The notes: generated by a model from the letters alone, not told the origin. Counted from the first letter of the stretch, positions 22,589-34,649 are shown. The stretch: DNA of 64,000 nt from Dipteronia dyeriana (GCA_032871835.1 CM065296.1:10488001-10552000); one strand, 5' to 3'. Numbers and translations: made by a program.

Positions 22589-22623
22589 GTCACGGCCGTC
22601 CATGACGACATCATGACCGTGAC
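22589..22623. repeat. Inverted module 3 (GTCACGG...CCGTGAC)
   Basis: 35 bp with perfect 7-bp inverted ends; the centre is 'ccgtccatgacgacatcatga'-like. It is close to module 4 in the LTR. Confidence 0.75.
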
Positions 22624-22899
22624 ATACCTGGAAAATTTCTCGTTAAGGCCTTTCATTGGTCCTAAATGCCTAATCTGCACACATACTCAACAATAAACAT
22701 ATCAAAAGCAGTTGCTTGAACAATTAAGCCGGGAAAGCTTGAACTTTAGCTACTAGACTTGTATATAAAATGAAAACCACCCCTAAACATATGTTTTTCA
22801 ACACCATGCACTATAATCACAATTCGTTTCTAAAAATTAAGGTGTGGATCAACTTAGACTTGGGAGTGAAGTAGAATCACTACCAATCACATTTATTAC

Positions 22900-23209
22900 T
22901 GAAAATAAAAAGTTATTGAAAAGAAAGGTACCTATGTGGGTTGCCTCCCACCAAACTCACTATTTAACGTCTAGGAAAGATGTAGTAAGAGCACTATGAC
23001 TCTTGAAGCTCTATCTCTTCCAACCAAGTAAGGTTCCCATCAACAATAGTGTCTCCTGCTTTGTCAAGTTCATCTCTTCGAGCCCAAACTTGTCAAATCT
23101 TTCTTGGCTTTCCTTTAGGCATGTTTCATCTCTTTTTGCACACTTCCACAAATTCAACACATTGGACCTTTTTATGACCCCTAGTGTGGCAAAAATGACA
23201 TTTGTAAGG
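22900..23209 (-). pseudogene. Outer gag, C-terminal part with zinc knuckle
   Basis: Reading minus from 23209, a complete CCHC knuckle appears at about 23159-23203: C-HF-C-HTRG-H-KKVQ-C, followed by a basic stretch (KKR). Stops follow soon after. The rest of this gag lies at 55838-57831, because the Tat element inserted at the TAAGG just upstream of the knuckle. The inner copy has the same knuckle with two Cys changed to Tyr. Confidence 0.75.
23205..23209. repeat. TSD TAAGG (left) of the Tat element
   Basis: TAAGG lies directly before the LTR start TGTTGACGG and recurs at 55833-55837 after LTR end TAATAACA, more than 32 kb away. The inner Athila-like copy keeps the intact site 'catttgtaaggaaaatatta' at about 49074-49093. 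Confidence 0.95.
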
Positions 23210-24014
23210 TGTTGACGGTGATTTCTAGACTAATCCCCATCATACAATTGAAACAAGATAACAATTAATAGGAAACAAAAAGTAATAAGAAATAAAAATA
23301 AGACGCATTAATTTACATCGTAAAACCCTAGTGTGGGGAAACGTCCACAATTGCCTAAGGCAGCAACAAGAATTCACTATACTAGAAAAAGATTACACAC
23401 TCAATCACTCTTACGTTTTTTCTCAATATTATCTTCAACATTTTTTACGTGTTTTTTAGGTCTATTTATACATGCATAGAACCTTAATTCTTAACGTACA
23501 AGTAAGGAAAGTTCATGTATTTAAGTGAATCTCTAACTTATTGGAGCGTATTATCACTTTTTCCTGTTTTGCATTAAACCTATTTTCTAATCTGAACTTT
23601 GATGTTAATAAAGAAATTTGTTTCCTTGTCCAGGTGCACTTCCAGAAACCTTGTTCAAATCATTTTCTTTTTATGTGTATTTGAGTCGTGACACTATTGA
23701 CTCTGAAGGCTGTCCACGTGTCGCACTTCCGATTGCTTGGTTTTCTTGACCATTCTCGTTTACCCCAATCATCGATTCAACCTGACCTTAGCCCCGACCA
23801 TCTTGACAACCCGATCGGGTTTTCTAACCCGATCGGCTTTTCTAACCCGATCGGCTTTTCTAACCCGATCATCTGTGTTATTTGAGTCAAGAGGAACTGG
23901 TCAAGTTTCACAGTCCTATTGCATTGACTTAATCTGACTGTCCTTAAGTGACGTGGTACCCCCAACCCCTAGTCTTTACTGAAGTGTAACATCACTTAGA
24001 ATTTTCCAATAACA
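23210..24014 (-). repeat. 3' LTR of Tat element (805 bp)
   Basis: Runs TGTTGACGGTG...CAATAACA in plus coordinates. The partner LTR (34667-34729 plus 55129-55832, ~767 bp) is collinear. Much of the length difference comes from an 18-bp minisatellite at 23811-23872. Confidence 0.92.
23811..23872. repeat. 18-bp tandem repeat 'cccgatcggcttttctaa'
   Basis: Just over three units here. The other LTR of the same element, near 55662-55688, has only about one and a half diverged units. Confidence 0.9.
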
Positions 24015-24025
24015 ACACCCCTTTA
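24015..24025 (-). promoter_or_regulatory. Polypurine tract of Tat element
   Basis: On the minus strand 'TTTAAAGGGGTGT' directly precedes the LTR start TGTTATTGG. Confidence 0.75.
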
Positions 24026-24514
24026 AACATACAATGTCGAGCATCTCGTTCGAAATAGAATTCACTCAGAGAATTATGTTTAACTTATTATTATTCTTCT
24101 TATGGAACTCTTGAATGCTTATTAATGCTTTACAGCTGAACGTTAATGTCAATCACGCTCATTTCGGCCGACGAAATCATTTATTCATTTTTTCAAATTT
24201 CAAATGGCACATGTTTTTCGTTTTGCGTGCACCTATATATGGCTCAAAAGAGTTTCATTTTTCCTTATGATTTCATAGTGACTTCTTGTAAAAAACCTTA
24301 ACTCCTATTTTCCTTTAGATTCTTAGCTTTCACCCCTTTAAATATCTGTGATTTCATCACCTCCGCACACATCCCAAGTGTGGACCCAACTCTTCGTTAT
24401 CGTTATTTTTAGCTTCTTATGCATGCCATCAAGGCTGGCGATAAATAAAATATCGCTAGGCTTGAGTCTCTTCTTTGGAGTCATTTCCCTTCATCTCAAC
24501 CTGTTGCTTTAAAT

Positions 24515-27500
24515 ATGGATTACTCTATGGCCTGTCCCGGTTTTTCTTCTTTCATTTCTATCCCTCTCGGTTCCACTTCTGTTAATGTCCACTCAGATAG
24601 GTCGAAGACAACCAGGCAAATTTCTAGGGCTTCTCCTAAGGAGACTACTCGTTTGGCGAGCGACTTGAAGATAACTTCTTAGACGTTAAAAATGAAGGAC
24701 TTCTCGAGGGAATGATGGGCTCACCTATTTAGATTCTCAGCGAATGATCCTTGCATCTTTCACCTTGAAATAAATGTAGTAACAGATGAGGAACGCGTGA
24801 ATTTTATGGATCGGTTCAATCTCTATTTTTTGGTGAAACTATCCTATAGTGGCCATAACACAATGTGGAATCCACCCTCCCACGCGGTTGCAATGTAGGG
24901 GGCAATGCTGTCTTCTAGAGTGACTTTCCCTTTATAGCCCTTCATTGCCCGCTTCTTGGAGGAAGAGGGTGTAGCTCCAGCCCAACTAACTCCCCACTCG
25001 TATCGGGTGCTGAACAGTCTTTAGCATTTATGAAAAAAGATTGTGGCTAAGTACCCCCCCGACTCCGTAGGAGATATGCAATTTTTAAACACTGGGTCGA
25101 TATGACACTAGCGAAACTTTTTACCTTCAATCAACACCGCCTAGCAGTTGGATCCCTCATGGTTATAAGGAAAAATATGCCCTTCACCCTCATAAGGACC
25201 ATAAGGGTTTCATATGGGGGTTTCCATCATCTAACAAGTACTGGAAGAATAGTTGGTTCTTCATCAACGTAGATTAGGGTAAGATCGTGGTAGCCGATCC
25301 ATCCCATCGACTAAACTGAAATAGAGTCACGAGGCCTTTCCGTAGCCCCAAGCTATGAAACAAAACTACACCTGTTATGACTCGGGAACAAGCTTATACG
25401 GTTGTCAAAGCATCCCAAACTTCTTAGGAGGTTCGGGACCGTCGTAACTTGTACTTAGAAAAAAAGTTGATCGAATTGGGTCTCTTTCCCTAGATATCCA
25501 CTCAGCGTAGGTTCAATAAGTCTTTGTTTTTGGGTTCCCCTAATGGTGGATTATCATTATGGCTTTTGCTCACTATTTCCTGTGATACTTTCCTTTTTTA
25601 GTATATAAACTGGATATTATTACTGGCGAGCAAGCTGAGAAAGTTAAAAACCTCGATCAGGTGAGCAAAAAAGTTACTGCTGACCAAGTGGCCCAAAGCA
25701 TAGCTCCCCCAGAAAAAGACTTGGTTGAGCACGTTTATGAGTCTAATCATGACTTTTTGATAGTTTCCGCTGAGCAGGTCACGACAAGCAATCGTAATAC
25801 CCCTCCCCCTCGGAGGGGTCAGAGGGGGTCTTCTAAGGATATATCTCATGGGGTTTATTTTTCTACAGAGTGATCTGACCGTGAGAGGTCGATTAAGGAG
25901 ACATCGAGTCGAGATGGACCTTCTGGAAACAGGTAGATACGAGAGGAAGCAAGTAGGGACCAGTCCCATAAAACTAGGTCTGATGACAATATCTCTAGCA
26001 GTAAAATGACAAAGATAGTTGAGGGATCTTCTGCCCCCAAGGCTATCTATAGAAGAGAGGTGCTTATAAACAAGCAAACCCATTGCCCTCTCAGTCGGGA
26101 GCTGCCTCATGCTTTTGCATGAAGAGGAGGATGACAATCAGGGGATCTTAACAGAACTAATTCTAAGGGAGCAGGGGTTAAAGAAAAAGGGTGATTAGAT
26201 GGTTACAATGTCTTCCGTTTCCTATCTAAAATAGCTAAGGCCAACAATACCGCAACACCCCCACTTTGCTCCTTTTCTTTTCAAATCCAACTCGATCGTT
26301 CTCCAGCCGGTCCTCCAGCACATCACCCAGGAAAGGCTCCTATAGAGTTTTTAGTCAAGCGGAAAATTGTCTTCACAGATTCAGACTTTGATCACGGGGA
26401 CTGTAACTCAGAAGAGTTATTCATTGACAAAGATGTTTTGGATGTCACAGAGGAACAATAGTTTGGTCTGGTGCCAAAGTCGAGGATTGGTGCTGTAGTG
26501 AAATTAATAGAAGATACTCCAACAAACCAGCCTAGGGATAAGCCCCACCTTATGCCACATGGGTTCTTTGCTAAGGATGGTTCCAGTGGAGGTCAAGTTC
26601 TTAAGGGGTGAAGTAGCAAAGTTCTTGAAGTTGCCCCTCAGGCTGGTGAAAGTGTTAAGGTTGGCCGACCCTTCCCACGACGTTTCCAACTGCCTTTGCT
26701 TCTGACCGACCCGTTTCGTCGACGACTTTGAATGTTCCAACCTCTGGGTTCCCTCACTTATTTCAACTTCGAGTTGATCCCTTTCCATGCTTCGCTCCAT
26801 GTCAGCTGGTGAATGGTATATTGGTGAAGGCTACTGGAATGGGGCCAGGGCTGCTAGCTCATCTGAGTGGGTTCGGATGATATTTAATAATAGAATTTTT
26901 GTAAGTGCTCTCCAAGTCAGCTTTTATCTACCTACCTTGTGGTTTCCCTAACTCTTACTTTCTTTTTAGGTGGTGGAGGAGCAGACCCGGGCCTTGGCTG
27001 ACCAAAAGAGGCAGGCTATAGAGATATCCCAACTGAAGAAAGCCCTTGCTGAAAAAGGTGATGCTCTTAAGTCTTCTTCTATTACTACTTTCAAGATCAA
27101 ACAGTAGGAGAATGAGCAAAGAACCCATGCTGCGACTGAGCTTGCTCTAAGAAAAACAATTGCCAATGACCAGACTAGAGCTTTTGCGTCTGAGACAACC
27201 CTCAAACAGCTTACCACATGAAATGTTAAACTAAAGAAAAGGGTCATCAGAGCGGAGTCGCTGAACACTCAGCTTGAGTCGAGTGTTATTTTGGTTGAAA
27301 CAGCATTGAAAAAAACCAAGGAAGAGACAAGGCTAGTCTAAGACACCCTTACCTCTACTCTAGAGGCCATGCTTGAAACACAACAGGCATCTGAGAAGGC
27401 TCAAATGTATTATGAATTCTTAGCCAAGAATGTGGAACAGCAACAGGTTAGCAAGGAAGTGTTTTCTTATGGAGCTAGGTCAGCCCTTGAGGTCCAAAAT

Positions 27501-27911
27501 GTGGATCGTTATAAAATATCCTCAGCTTTTGATGCTGTCATGCTGAGAGAATTTGAGAGGGGGGTGACCACCGCTCGGGCTGTCTTCGGGGTCAAAGAAA
27601 GATCTTTAAAGGAGGCTCACCGTAAATGGGACAGAGCGATCATGAAGTATAAGGATGAGTCCTTAGAGGCTATAAAGAACCAGAGAATTCGTTAGAGGAC
27701 TAATTACCGGTCGATCGGGAATGACCCTCATCTTATGCACCTAGAGCTTCCTTCAACATCTTTTCTGGTTGCTTTGCATACAAATGAAGAGAGTAGTGCT
27801 TTAACTAAGGGCACAAATGTTGGTCCTCAGCCAAGCACGGGTTATTCTCCCTTTTTGGTTGACAAGCCCGAGGATGTCATCACTTGGCTGGATTTTGAAA
27901 ACTTGAAATAA
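24515..27911 (+). pseudogene. Antisense ORF of Tat element, 'putative gypsy type transposon' (Transposase_28-like)
   Basis: It runs opposite to pol. A likely start is ATG 24515. Around 24900-25025 it reads RVTFPL, FIARFLEEEGVAPAQLTPHS and VLNSL, the pattern of the plant 'putative gypsy type transposon' domain (Pfam Transposase_28, from memory) found in antisense ORFs of Tat elements. The second half (26969-27695) is Lys/Glu/Ala-rich and looks like a long coiled coil. The final part reads through a TAG at 27693-27695 to a TAA at 27909-27911. A probable intron is 26901-26969 (GTAAGTGCTC...TTTTTAG); another acceptor-like site is near 25586-25594. Many stops and frameshifts make it dead. Function in living elements is not established. 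Confidence 0.7.
26901..26969 (+). other. Probable intron in the antisense ORF
   Basis: GTAAGTGCTC donor, pyrimidine-rich 'tcttactttctttttag' acceptor, 69 bp. The coiled-coil frame starts directly after it (VVEEQTRAL). Such an intron shows the ORF is expressed from the plus strand as its own transcript in ancestral copies (inference). Confidence 0.55.
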
Positions 27912-28864
27912 GATCATGGAGGCGATGCTCCCTTTGGTGGTTCCGGGCCTAGAGGCCCATCTTACACCTTAAATGTTTAAAAGTTATTTTTATCATTTCT
28001 GTAATCATAATTTTTGTAACCGTATATTTCCCTAATGAAATGAAATTTATTTTGTTTGTCGTTTCTAAACACTCTATGACTAACTGTAATCATTTATCAA
28101 CTCAAAGTATGTGAGTCAGGCCACATCTAAGAAAATCATTTTGGTTGTGACCATATCTTCTTCCGCAATCTCTTTAACCTTGACCAGGATATTCTATTAA
28201 CCTTAACTGCACTGAGTTTGTCATCTTGACTTTAGCTAAATAACTCTATGTGGCAGAGCTTGTAATGGCTCTTACGTGGGGTCAGAAAAGTCGCTCGGGC
28301 TTGCCCATCGGCAATTCGATCCCTAACCATCATACTATTGTTACGTCAAGAAGTGTTCTTTTATAACCTATTTCCATGGTATCTAGTTTTTAAACCCTTG
28401 TCTTTTATCTGTCAACTAGGTCATTGGGACTTCTCCCAATAGTCTGTTGATTAAGATTCGTTGCAATAGAGCATCTCATATTTTACAAACTTAGCAGGTG
28501 CTTTGACTGCGCCTGTTTTTAAGTAAGAATATTCATCCCTTATTCAACTCTTAGTGCATCCTATTAGGGCTTATATCCCGAAGGCACCCTAACAATGCTT
28601 TATTGCACCCAATTAGTTTCAGTGAGTAAATGTTGCCTTTGAGACATACAGTTTCGGCCCCCTCAATGGGCCTCTCGGGAGCTCCCACTTGATAGAAAGC
28701 AATTTCTAAGTCTCGAGATTGCTTTTGAACACTATTCTTGACTTCTGAAATTATTCCCTCGAAAGGGCTTTTATTAAATGCTAAAGAGAGATATAAAATA
28801 ATCAGTTGACAAGGTAAATTCAATTTATAAAGAAGCAAGAGAAAACAAAAAGATCTAAGGGACC
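27912..28864. other. Convergent 3' region between antisense ORF and integrase
   Basis: AT-rich. 'aatgaaatgaaatttatt' near 28033-28050 could serve as a poly(A) signal for the plus-strand ORF. The open minus frame at 28551-28838 has no recognisable domain and lies downstream of the integrase stop. Confidence 0.5.
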
Positions 28865-28865
28865 C

Positions 28866-30160
28866 CTAAGGGTAGAACACTTTTAGGTATTGGGCATTGC
28901 ATGACATGGGTAACTCGCTTTCTTCTGATCGGGCAAAGCGGTACACCCAATGTATTGCCAACACGACTACCTTGTACGAGCTTTCCCATTTATCTGCCAA
29001 AGCCCCTGCTGACTTGTCTCTTGTATTGGGTGACACCCTACTTATAACTAGATCTTCAAGTTGGAATCTTCTGATTCGGACATACGAGTTATAGTATCTA
29101 GCGACCCTTTGCTGGTAGGCTACAGTTCTGACTCTCGATATCTCTTCTTTCTTCCAACTCGTGTAAGTTATGTCTCATCATCTCAGTGTTCGACTCGGGG
29201 TACAAGACATAAACCCTACGCGAGTTAAAAACTACCTCAACAGGGATTACCACCTCTGCCCTGAACGCTAGTGAGTAAGGGGTTTCCCCTATCGAGGTCT
29301 TTTCTATGGTGTGATAGGCCCATAGAACCTCATGTAGCTTGTCTACCCAGTTCCCTTTCCTGGCATCGAGTTTTGCTTTCATAGTGTGCTTGATTATCTT
29401 GTTCACTGCTTAAGTCTAATCGTTGGTCTGTGGGTGAGCTGGTGTTGCATAATAATTCGTTATACCAAAATCCCGACACATGTTCTTGAAATTATCGTTG
29501 TCAAATTAGGTTTTATTATTCGTAATTATCGTATATGGGATTCAAAACTGGTAGATAATGGTCTTCTTAACGAAACTCGTCCTATTGGCTTCGGTTATAT
29601 GTACCAATGCTTCTGCCTCAGCCCATTTGGTAAACTAATCTACAGCCACAATAGCGTGTTTTGCCCCTCATTTGGTTACAGCTGGTATTGAGCCGATCAA
29701 ATCTAACCCCTACATGGCAAATGGCCAAGGTGATGACAAGCTCTTCAATTGTTCGAGAGCCTTTTTATGTTGTTGGCTATCCTTTGACAACCCCCACATT
29801 GTTCGGTGACAACCTAAGCGTCTAGAAATAGGGTCAGCCAATAGAAGCCTTGTCTAAGAGTTTTGTGTGCCATGCTTTTGTCTCCTGAGTGGTTTCCACA
29901 TACTCCCCCGTGGATGATTTCCAATATCTGCATGCCTTCCATGGGGCAGACAAATCTCTGTAAGGCTTTCGAGAATCCTCTTATGTGCAGTCCCCCCGAC
30001 CATTAAGTACCTAGTAACTCTGTACCTAAGGCATTTTACTTCGGTTATTCTATTGGCAGTGTTCCATTCTCTAGGTACTCCCTGATCGGGGTCATCCAGG
30101 TGATTTGATCTCCTTCAACTGCACCTACCTCCAACACCTCTTCTTGGTCCTTGATGCTTA
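28866..30160 (-). pseudogene. Tat integrase
   Basis: Joins new element DNA to the target. Minus frames give a degenerate zinc-binding region (~29760-30100), the catalytic core (~29400-29740: GLDLIG, FTKWAEAEA, then PYTIITNN and CRDFGITN) and the C-terminal part (28866-29400: WVDKLHEVLWAYHT, GETPYSLAF, then RVARYYN and WESSYKVV, the GPY-like module). Catalytic residues are damaged: the second Asp is Asn (ITNN where ITDN is usual) and the Glu before AVNK is a stop. The stop at 28866-28868 ends the frame. It lies directly downstream of the second RNase H. Confidence 0.85.
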
Positions 30161-30164
30161 ACCT

Positions 30165-30575
30165 TTAGAGATGAGTGACTGGGATGGTCTTTGACTGCAT
30201 ACCGATGGTAATTGATGCCAATTTTGATAAAGCGTCTGCCTTTTCATTATTCTCTCTAGCGATCTGGGTGATTTTATAAGTCTTGAATCTTTCTAGCAAT
30301 GCTCTGGCCACCCCATGATATATGGCCATGTTGCTATCCTTGGCTTGATATTCATCTAATATTAGGTTCACAATCACTTACAAGTCGCTGAATATTTCTT
30401 GCTCATCTTCCCCTAAGGCCATCCAAACTCTGAGTCCTACCAAAATGGCCTCATACTCGGCCATATTATTGGTGGCTTTGAAGTCGAACCGCAAGACACA
30501 CTTTACTTGATCATCTTCTGAGGTTGACACGACTATCCCATCTCCATTGCCGTACATGTTTGATGACCTATCCAT
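30165..30575 (-). pseudogene. Tat second RNase H (archaeal/plant type)
   Basis: Degrades the RNA strand of RNA-DNA hybrids during reverse transcription. Two open pieces, 30378-30575 and 30165-30377, meet at a stop. The first has DRSSNMYGNGDGIVV, ATNNMAEYEAILVGL and ends EIFSD; the second has DEYQAKDSNM, ITQIARENNEKADALSKLA. The catalytic Asp-Glu-Asp-Asp set is all visible. A second RNase H of this type downstream of the first is the defining feature of Tat elements. No linker ORF separates it from the integrase. Confidence 0.9.
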
Positions 30576-30652
30576 ATGTAGTTTTCATGTGAACCTGTTT
30601 TCATCTTCTAGCATCCTGATTACCTCGCTAATTGGCTCGATGAATTCTGTGA

Positions 30653-31045
30653 TCAGTTCAACCATAACTTGCCGTTTAATATGGCCTTTGGCAAGTACGC
30701 TATCTTAAACTCACTCAATTCCATAGCCCATTTAGTTAGTCTTCCGGACATCTCGAGTTTGGACAAAATTTCCTTCAATGGGTAGTCCGTATAGACCTCG
30801 ATCCTGTGTGCTTGGAAGTACGACATTAGCTTTCTGGTCGCGTTCACAAGGGCCAATGCCATATGTTCCGCTGGCGAATACCTCGTCTCCGTTGGTAACA
30901 ATGCCTTATTGGCATAATATACTTGTTTTTTCACCCCTTCATTCAATCTGACCAGTACTGATCCTGTTACTACAGGTGTTACGGACAGGTACAAATAAAG
31001 TACTTCTTCTTCATGGGGTTTGGACAAAATTGGAGCTTTCCCCAA
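30653..31045 (-). pseudogene. Tat first RNase H (gypsy type, degenerate)
   Basis: 130 codons reading KAPILSKPHEEEVLYLYLSV, VYYANKALLPTETRYSPAEH, LMSYFQAHRIEVYTDYPL and SGRLTKWAMELSEF. This matches the connection/first RNase H of Tat elements, in which the first catalytic Asp is already missing in active copies (LYLSV where other gypsy elements have a Cys/Gly-Asp-Ala-Ser motif). It is followed by a frameshifted linker to the second RNase H. Confidence 0.88.
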
Positions 31046-31049
31046 ATAT

Positions 31050-32130
31050 TCCTTGATCTTTTCGAATGCCTATTCGCACTCGGTACTCCATTCTACCCCC
31101 CTTTCCCTTCTTAATTGTTTAAAAAAGGGAAAACACTTATGAATCGACTTGCTTATGAATCGATTCAAAGATGCCAAACACCTTGTTAGCCTTTAGATTT
31201 CCTTTAGTGTCCTTAGAGACCTCATCTCCTCCAATGCCTTTATTTTTTCTGGATTTATTTCTATCCCCCTCTAGTGGACTTGAAATCCCAGGAATTTTCT
31301 AGTTGGCACCCCAAAGACGCACTTATTTGGATTGATCTTCATGTCGTATCTTCGTAGCACTCTGAATATTTCCCTAAGGTCCCTTACGTATTTTCCTGAC
31401 ATTAAGCTTTTTGTCAGCATATCATCCACATATACTTCTATGTTTCTGCCAATCTGTTGAGCGAACATCTTGTTCACCAATCTTTGGTAGGTTGTCTCAA
31501 TATTTTTGAGACCAAAGGGCATGACTTTTTAACAGTACAACCCTGGTCTATGGTAAGGGACGTCTTATCTTCATCAGGCTCAAACATTCGGATTTGGTTG
31601 TATCCCGAGTATGCATCCACGAAGCTTTACAGTTCATGGTCTGCCGTTAAATCCACTAACTGATCAATCTGAGGTAGGGGAAATTATCCTTGAGATATGC
31701 TTTGTTGAGATCCGTGAAATCCACACACATCCTTCATTGGTTGTTCTTCTTTTTAACCAATACTACGTTTGCCACCCATTTAGGGTATTTTACCTCCCTT
31801 ATAGATCTTGCTGCCAGAAGCTTATCTACTTTCTCTTTGATCGCTTTTCTTCTCTCCGTGTTAAATTGCCTCATTTTCTGGATAACCGCCTTGCGGTTGG
31901 GGGCCGACTGCTAAATAGTACAAAATTATCATTGGATCGATTCTCGATATTTCCTCTTGTTTCCATGCAAACACATATTTGTATTCCTTTAACAGTCTGA
32001 CTATCTTACCTTGCACCTGCTTTGTCAGCCGGGCCCCGATACTTATGGTCCTCTCAAGATTGTTATCATCAATGGCAACCCCTATGGTCGATTCATCTTC
32101 CTAGATTTTCCCATCTTCCGGAGTCATCTT
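31050..32130 (-). pseudogene. Tat reverse transcriptase
   Basis: Copies element RNA to DNA. The core piece 31271-31522 starts MPFGLKN and contains YVDDM (catalytic YVDD at 31421-31432). Upstream frames give WVANVVLVKKKNN, RMCVDFTDLNKAYLKD and FVDAYSGYNQI near 31570-31790, with a frameshift next to MPFGLKN. Downstream is the thumb with NPNKCVFGV. The order of motifs is normal; stops and frameshifts make it non-functional. Confidence 0.9.
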
Positions 32131-32350
32131 CCTCGAGTCCAGTCAAACTGAGTCGGATTTTTGGCTCTGATTTTCATGTCATCTATCTTCTGGTCTTCAT
32201 GCTCTTCAAGGGCGTACACTTTCATTACCCCTGATTCTGATTTCTCCCTGTATATAGCTAAATTCACCTTTCTTGCCCATTCTTGCAAACTTTTCATCAC
32301 TCTCACTCCCGCCACTGTAGGGAACTTCACCATTAACGCATAGATGGCGG

Positions 32351-32818
32351 TCACAGTTTTGTCTTGTTCAATAAGGGTCGACCGAGTGAGGCATTATATG
32401 ACCAATTCTCTACACTTAAAATCATAAAATCTAGTAACACTATCTTGGTGCAGGGAGAGCTACCAATCTCCACAGACAGCTTCACCGTTCCAAGTGACCT
32501 CACCTCCGCTCCTCTAAAGCCTCTAAACTGGACTTTGAGTAGCTGGAGGTCTCTCCTTTGCAGCCTGAGTTGGTCAAACATTTCCACACTGAGAATGTCT
32601 ATCGAGATTCCATTATCGATAAGTACCCTTCTTAGTTCCTTATGGCCTACGCGAACTGACACCACAATTGCATCGTTCGCCCTTACTTCTGACACATGCG
32701 CGTTTGCTTCGGTGAAAATTATAGGGTCCCAACCTTGTTTGAGCATATTTTGATCGAGTCCTAACAGATTTATCTCCATGTTTCTCTGACCATCTATGGC
32801 TTCTCTAACTTCAAACAT
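32351..32818 (-). pseudogene. Tat aspartic protease region
   Basis: 155 open codons. VGHKELRRVLIDNGISIDIL (residues 57-76) holds the active-site triad as D68-N69-G70, where Tat elements have D-[GNTS]-G. Upstream 'FTEAN' and downstream 'LGRPLLN' fit the family. It would cut the Gag-Pol polyprotein. It lies between gag and RT as expected. Confidence 0.82.
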
Positions 32819-32829
32819 TCTTTCCCGAC

Positions 32830-34560
32830 TACTACTCTTAGTGTATGGCCCACCAAAGATGGTGTTGATAACTCCATCACCTGGAACCCTTCTTAGACTC
32901 CTCTGGCCACTTTCTCACTCATCCATCACGGCATTCTTACCCCTATCATCTCCAATCATTGGGATCATATCCTTAAGGTATCCTTCTTAAATTAGCTTCT
33001 CGATATAGTTCCTAAGTTGATAGTACTTAGAAGTTTCGTGACCGTTCTCCTAGTGAAACCTACAGTACTTTGTGGTGTCTCTTCTGGCAAAACTTGACTG
33101 CTTCGAGGGTTTCTTATACAAATTCTTATCCTCTATCACATTCAGGATTTCTTCCTGTCCTCTGACTAGTGGAGTATAGTTGGTATATTGCCTTTTGAAT
33201 TGCCTAGCACCTTTGTCATCCTCCTTTCACCCATCTTTACCTTTTCCTCCGCCACTTTTTTGCTCCTCGTTGCTGCTATTCTTTGGGTAACTATTCTTAT
33301 TCTTCTAGCTGCTTTTGGACCGACCCCCATGTATAAGTTCTCCGCCAAGAGCCAACTGTTCTTCCTCCACTATGGCATACCCTCCGACATGGTCTACCAT
33401 GCTTATGTACGTGGTCGGTCCCCTTTTGCCTTAGACTTAGGATCAGATGGTTATGTTGTAAACTATTGATGAATGCCAACGCCACCGTATCATCATTGGG
33501 ATCTTGAACTTCTGACACCTCTTGTGAGAATCTGGTCAGGTAGTCCATTAACTTCTCATCCTTTCTTTGCTTCAGAGTCGATAAGACCGATATAGACTAC
33601 TTTCACTAGATATTCCCCATGAATTGTCTAGTGAATGCTTACACTAACTCCTCGAAGTCGAAACCATCTCGATCTCTAATCTCCTAATGTTTGTGGGAAC
33701 ATGCGACACATGAGGGTGTTCTCATAATCATATTGTGTCATTGCACTTTGATACCTCCTAGCATGCTCTTGTGGGTCGGTGTTAGTCTTGAACTGTTCCA
33801 TGTGCAGCATTCTGAACTTTTTTGAAAAATGAGCCAGTCTTATTGGATTAGCAAATGGGCTTTCGGAGTTCACGATCAGAGGGTTTCCTAAGCATTGCTT
33901 TCGTTCTAAGGCTTCTATCCTTCTAAGGAGAATCTCTCGCTCTCCTTTTGACTCTCCATGTTCGTCGAATCTCTGATGGATTGTTAACCCATATGGATAT
34001 CTGGGGACCTTCCCGCTAATCTAGGCACCAAAAGGGTCATGCCTGACCACTGGGGTTGGCTCTTTATACCTTCTAAAGGTCGTTTCACCATCGCTTGAAT
34101 ACGAGCGTGTCCTTTTCCTCTAGTCATCATTCCTATGTTTCTGTTCGGGGTGGGTTTCCATCCCATTAAACCTTTCCATCTCTTCCTGTGAACTAGATTC
34201 CTAGTGTTTCCTCGCTCTCTGATCTTCTCAGACACTTCTCCTGTGTACTCCTACTAACTCGAAGTGCACATTTGGATCCTAGGCCACGATTGGCATGGAA
34301 AGCTGGTATGGTGAACTCAGGTTAGCCGTGGTTGATATGCTTATTCCTTGTTTGGCAGCATCTTCGATGACTTTTCGTAAGGATTCTTGGATCTATTTGA
34401 ATGCTTCTAGGGAAATGCCAGTTGCTGGGCATGTGGATGTTACAAAATCAGGTATGGTGGATAGCAAGGTCCTTGGGGATGGATCTTCTCTCGCGGCAGT
34501 GACATTCACAGGATTTGGGGTATCAACATCATAAGTCTTATCGACATTACGAGAGGATGG
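32830..34560 (-). pseudogene. Tat gag
   Basis: Capsid-type protein that packages the element RNA. Pieces in three frames: 33984-34235 (basic, N-terminal), 33676-33873 (ESPFANPIRLAHFSKKF, NTDPQEHARRYQSAM, CRMFPQTL, the conserved Tat capsid start) and 33297-33548 (DYLTRFSQEVSEVQDPNDDT, the capsid C-terminal part), then a Lys/Arg-rich region near 33166-33348. No intact zinc knuckle is seen. It starts about 100 bp after the PBS. Confidence 0.8.
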
Positions 34561-34649
34561 ACTCCTATATTGGTGTCCATATTGTTGCCATTAGTTAACT
34601 TTTTTCACAATTATTCGTGTAAACGAAACACTAACGAAGGTTCATAGCC

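Larger units (their letters stand above)
21741..22640 (-). promoter_or_regulatory. Internal promoter-like region upstream of ORF2 (outer copy)
   Basis: On the minus strand, TATAAAAG (22281-22288) lies about 540 bp upstream of the ORF2 ATG. The inner copy has CTATAAATAC (48168-48177) at nearly the same distance, followed by the same 'actgttcgtg' word. Upstream, 22299-22623 holds three inverted GTCRYGG...CCGYGAC modules. ORF2 may therefore have its own transcript, rather than depending on the LTR. This is inference from conserved position. Confidence 0.45.

Noticed and set aside
31611..32753. Several plus-strand ORFs over 120 codons
   Set aside because: They lie antisense to the Tat RT and protease and read as reverse-frame shadows.
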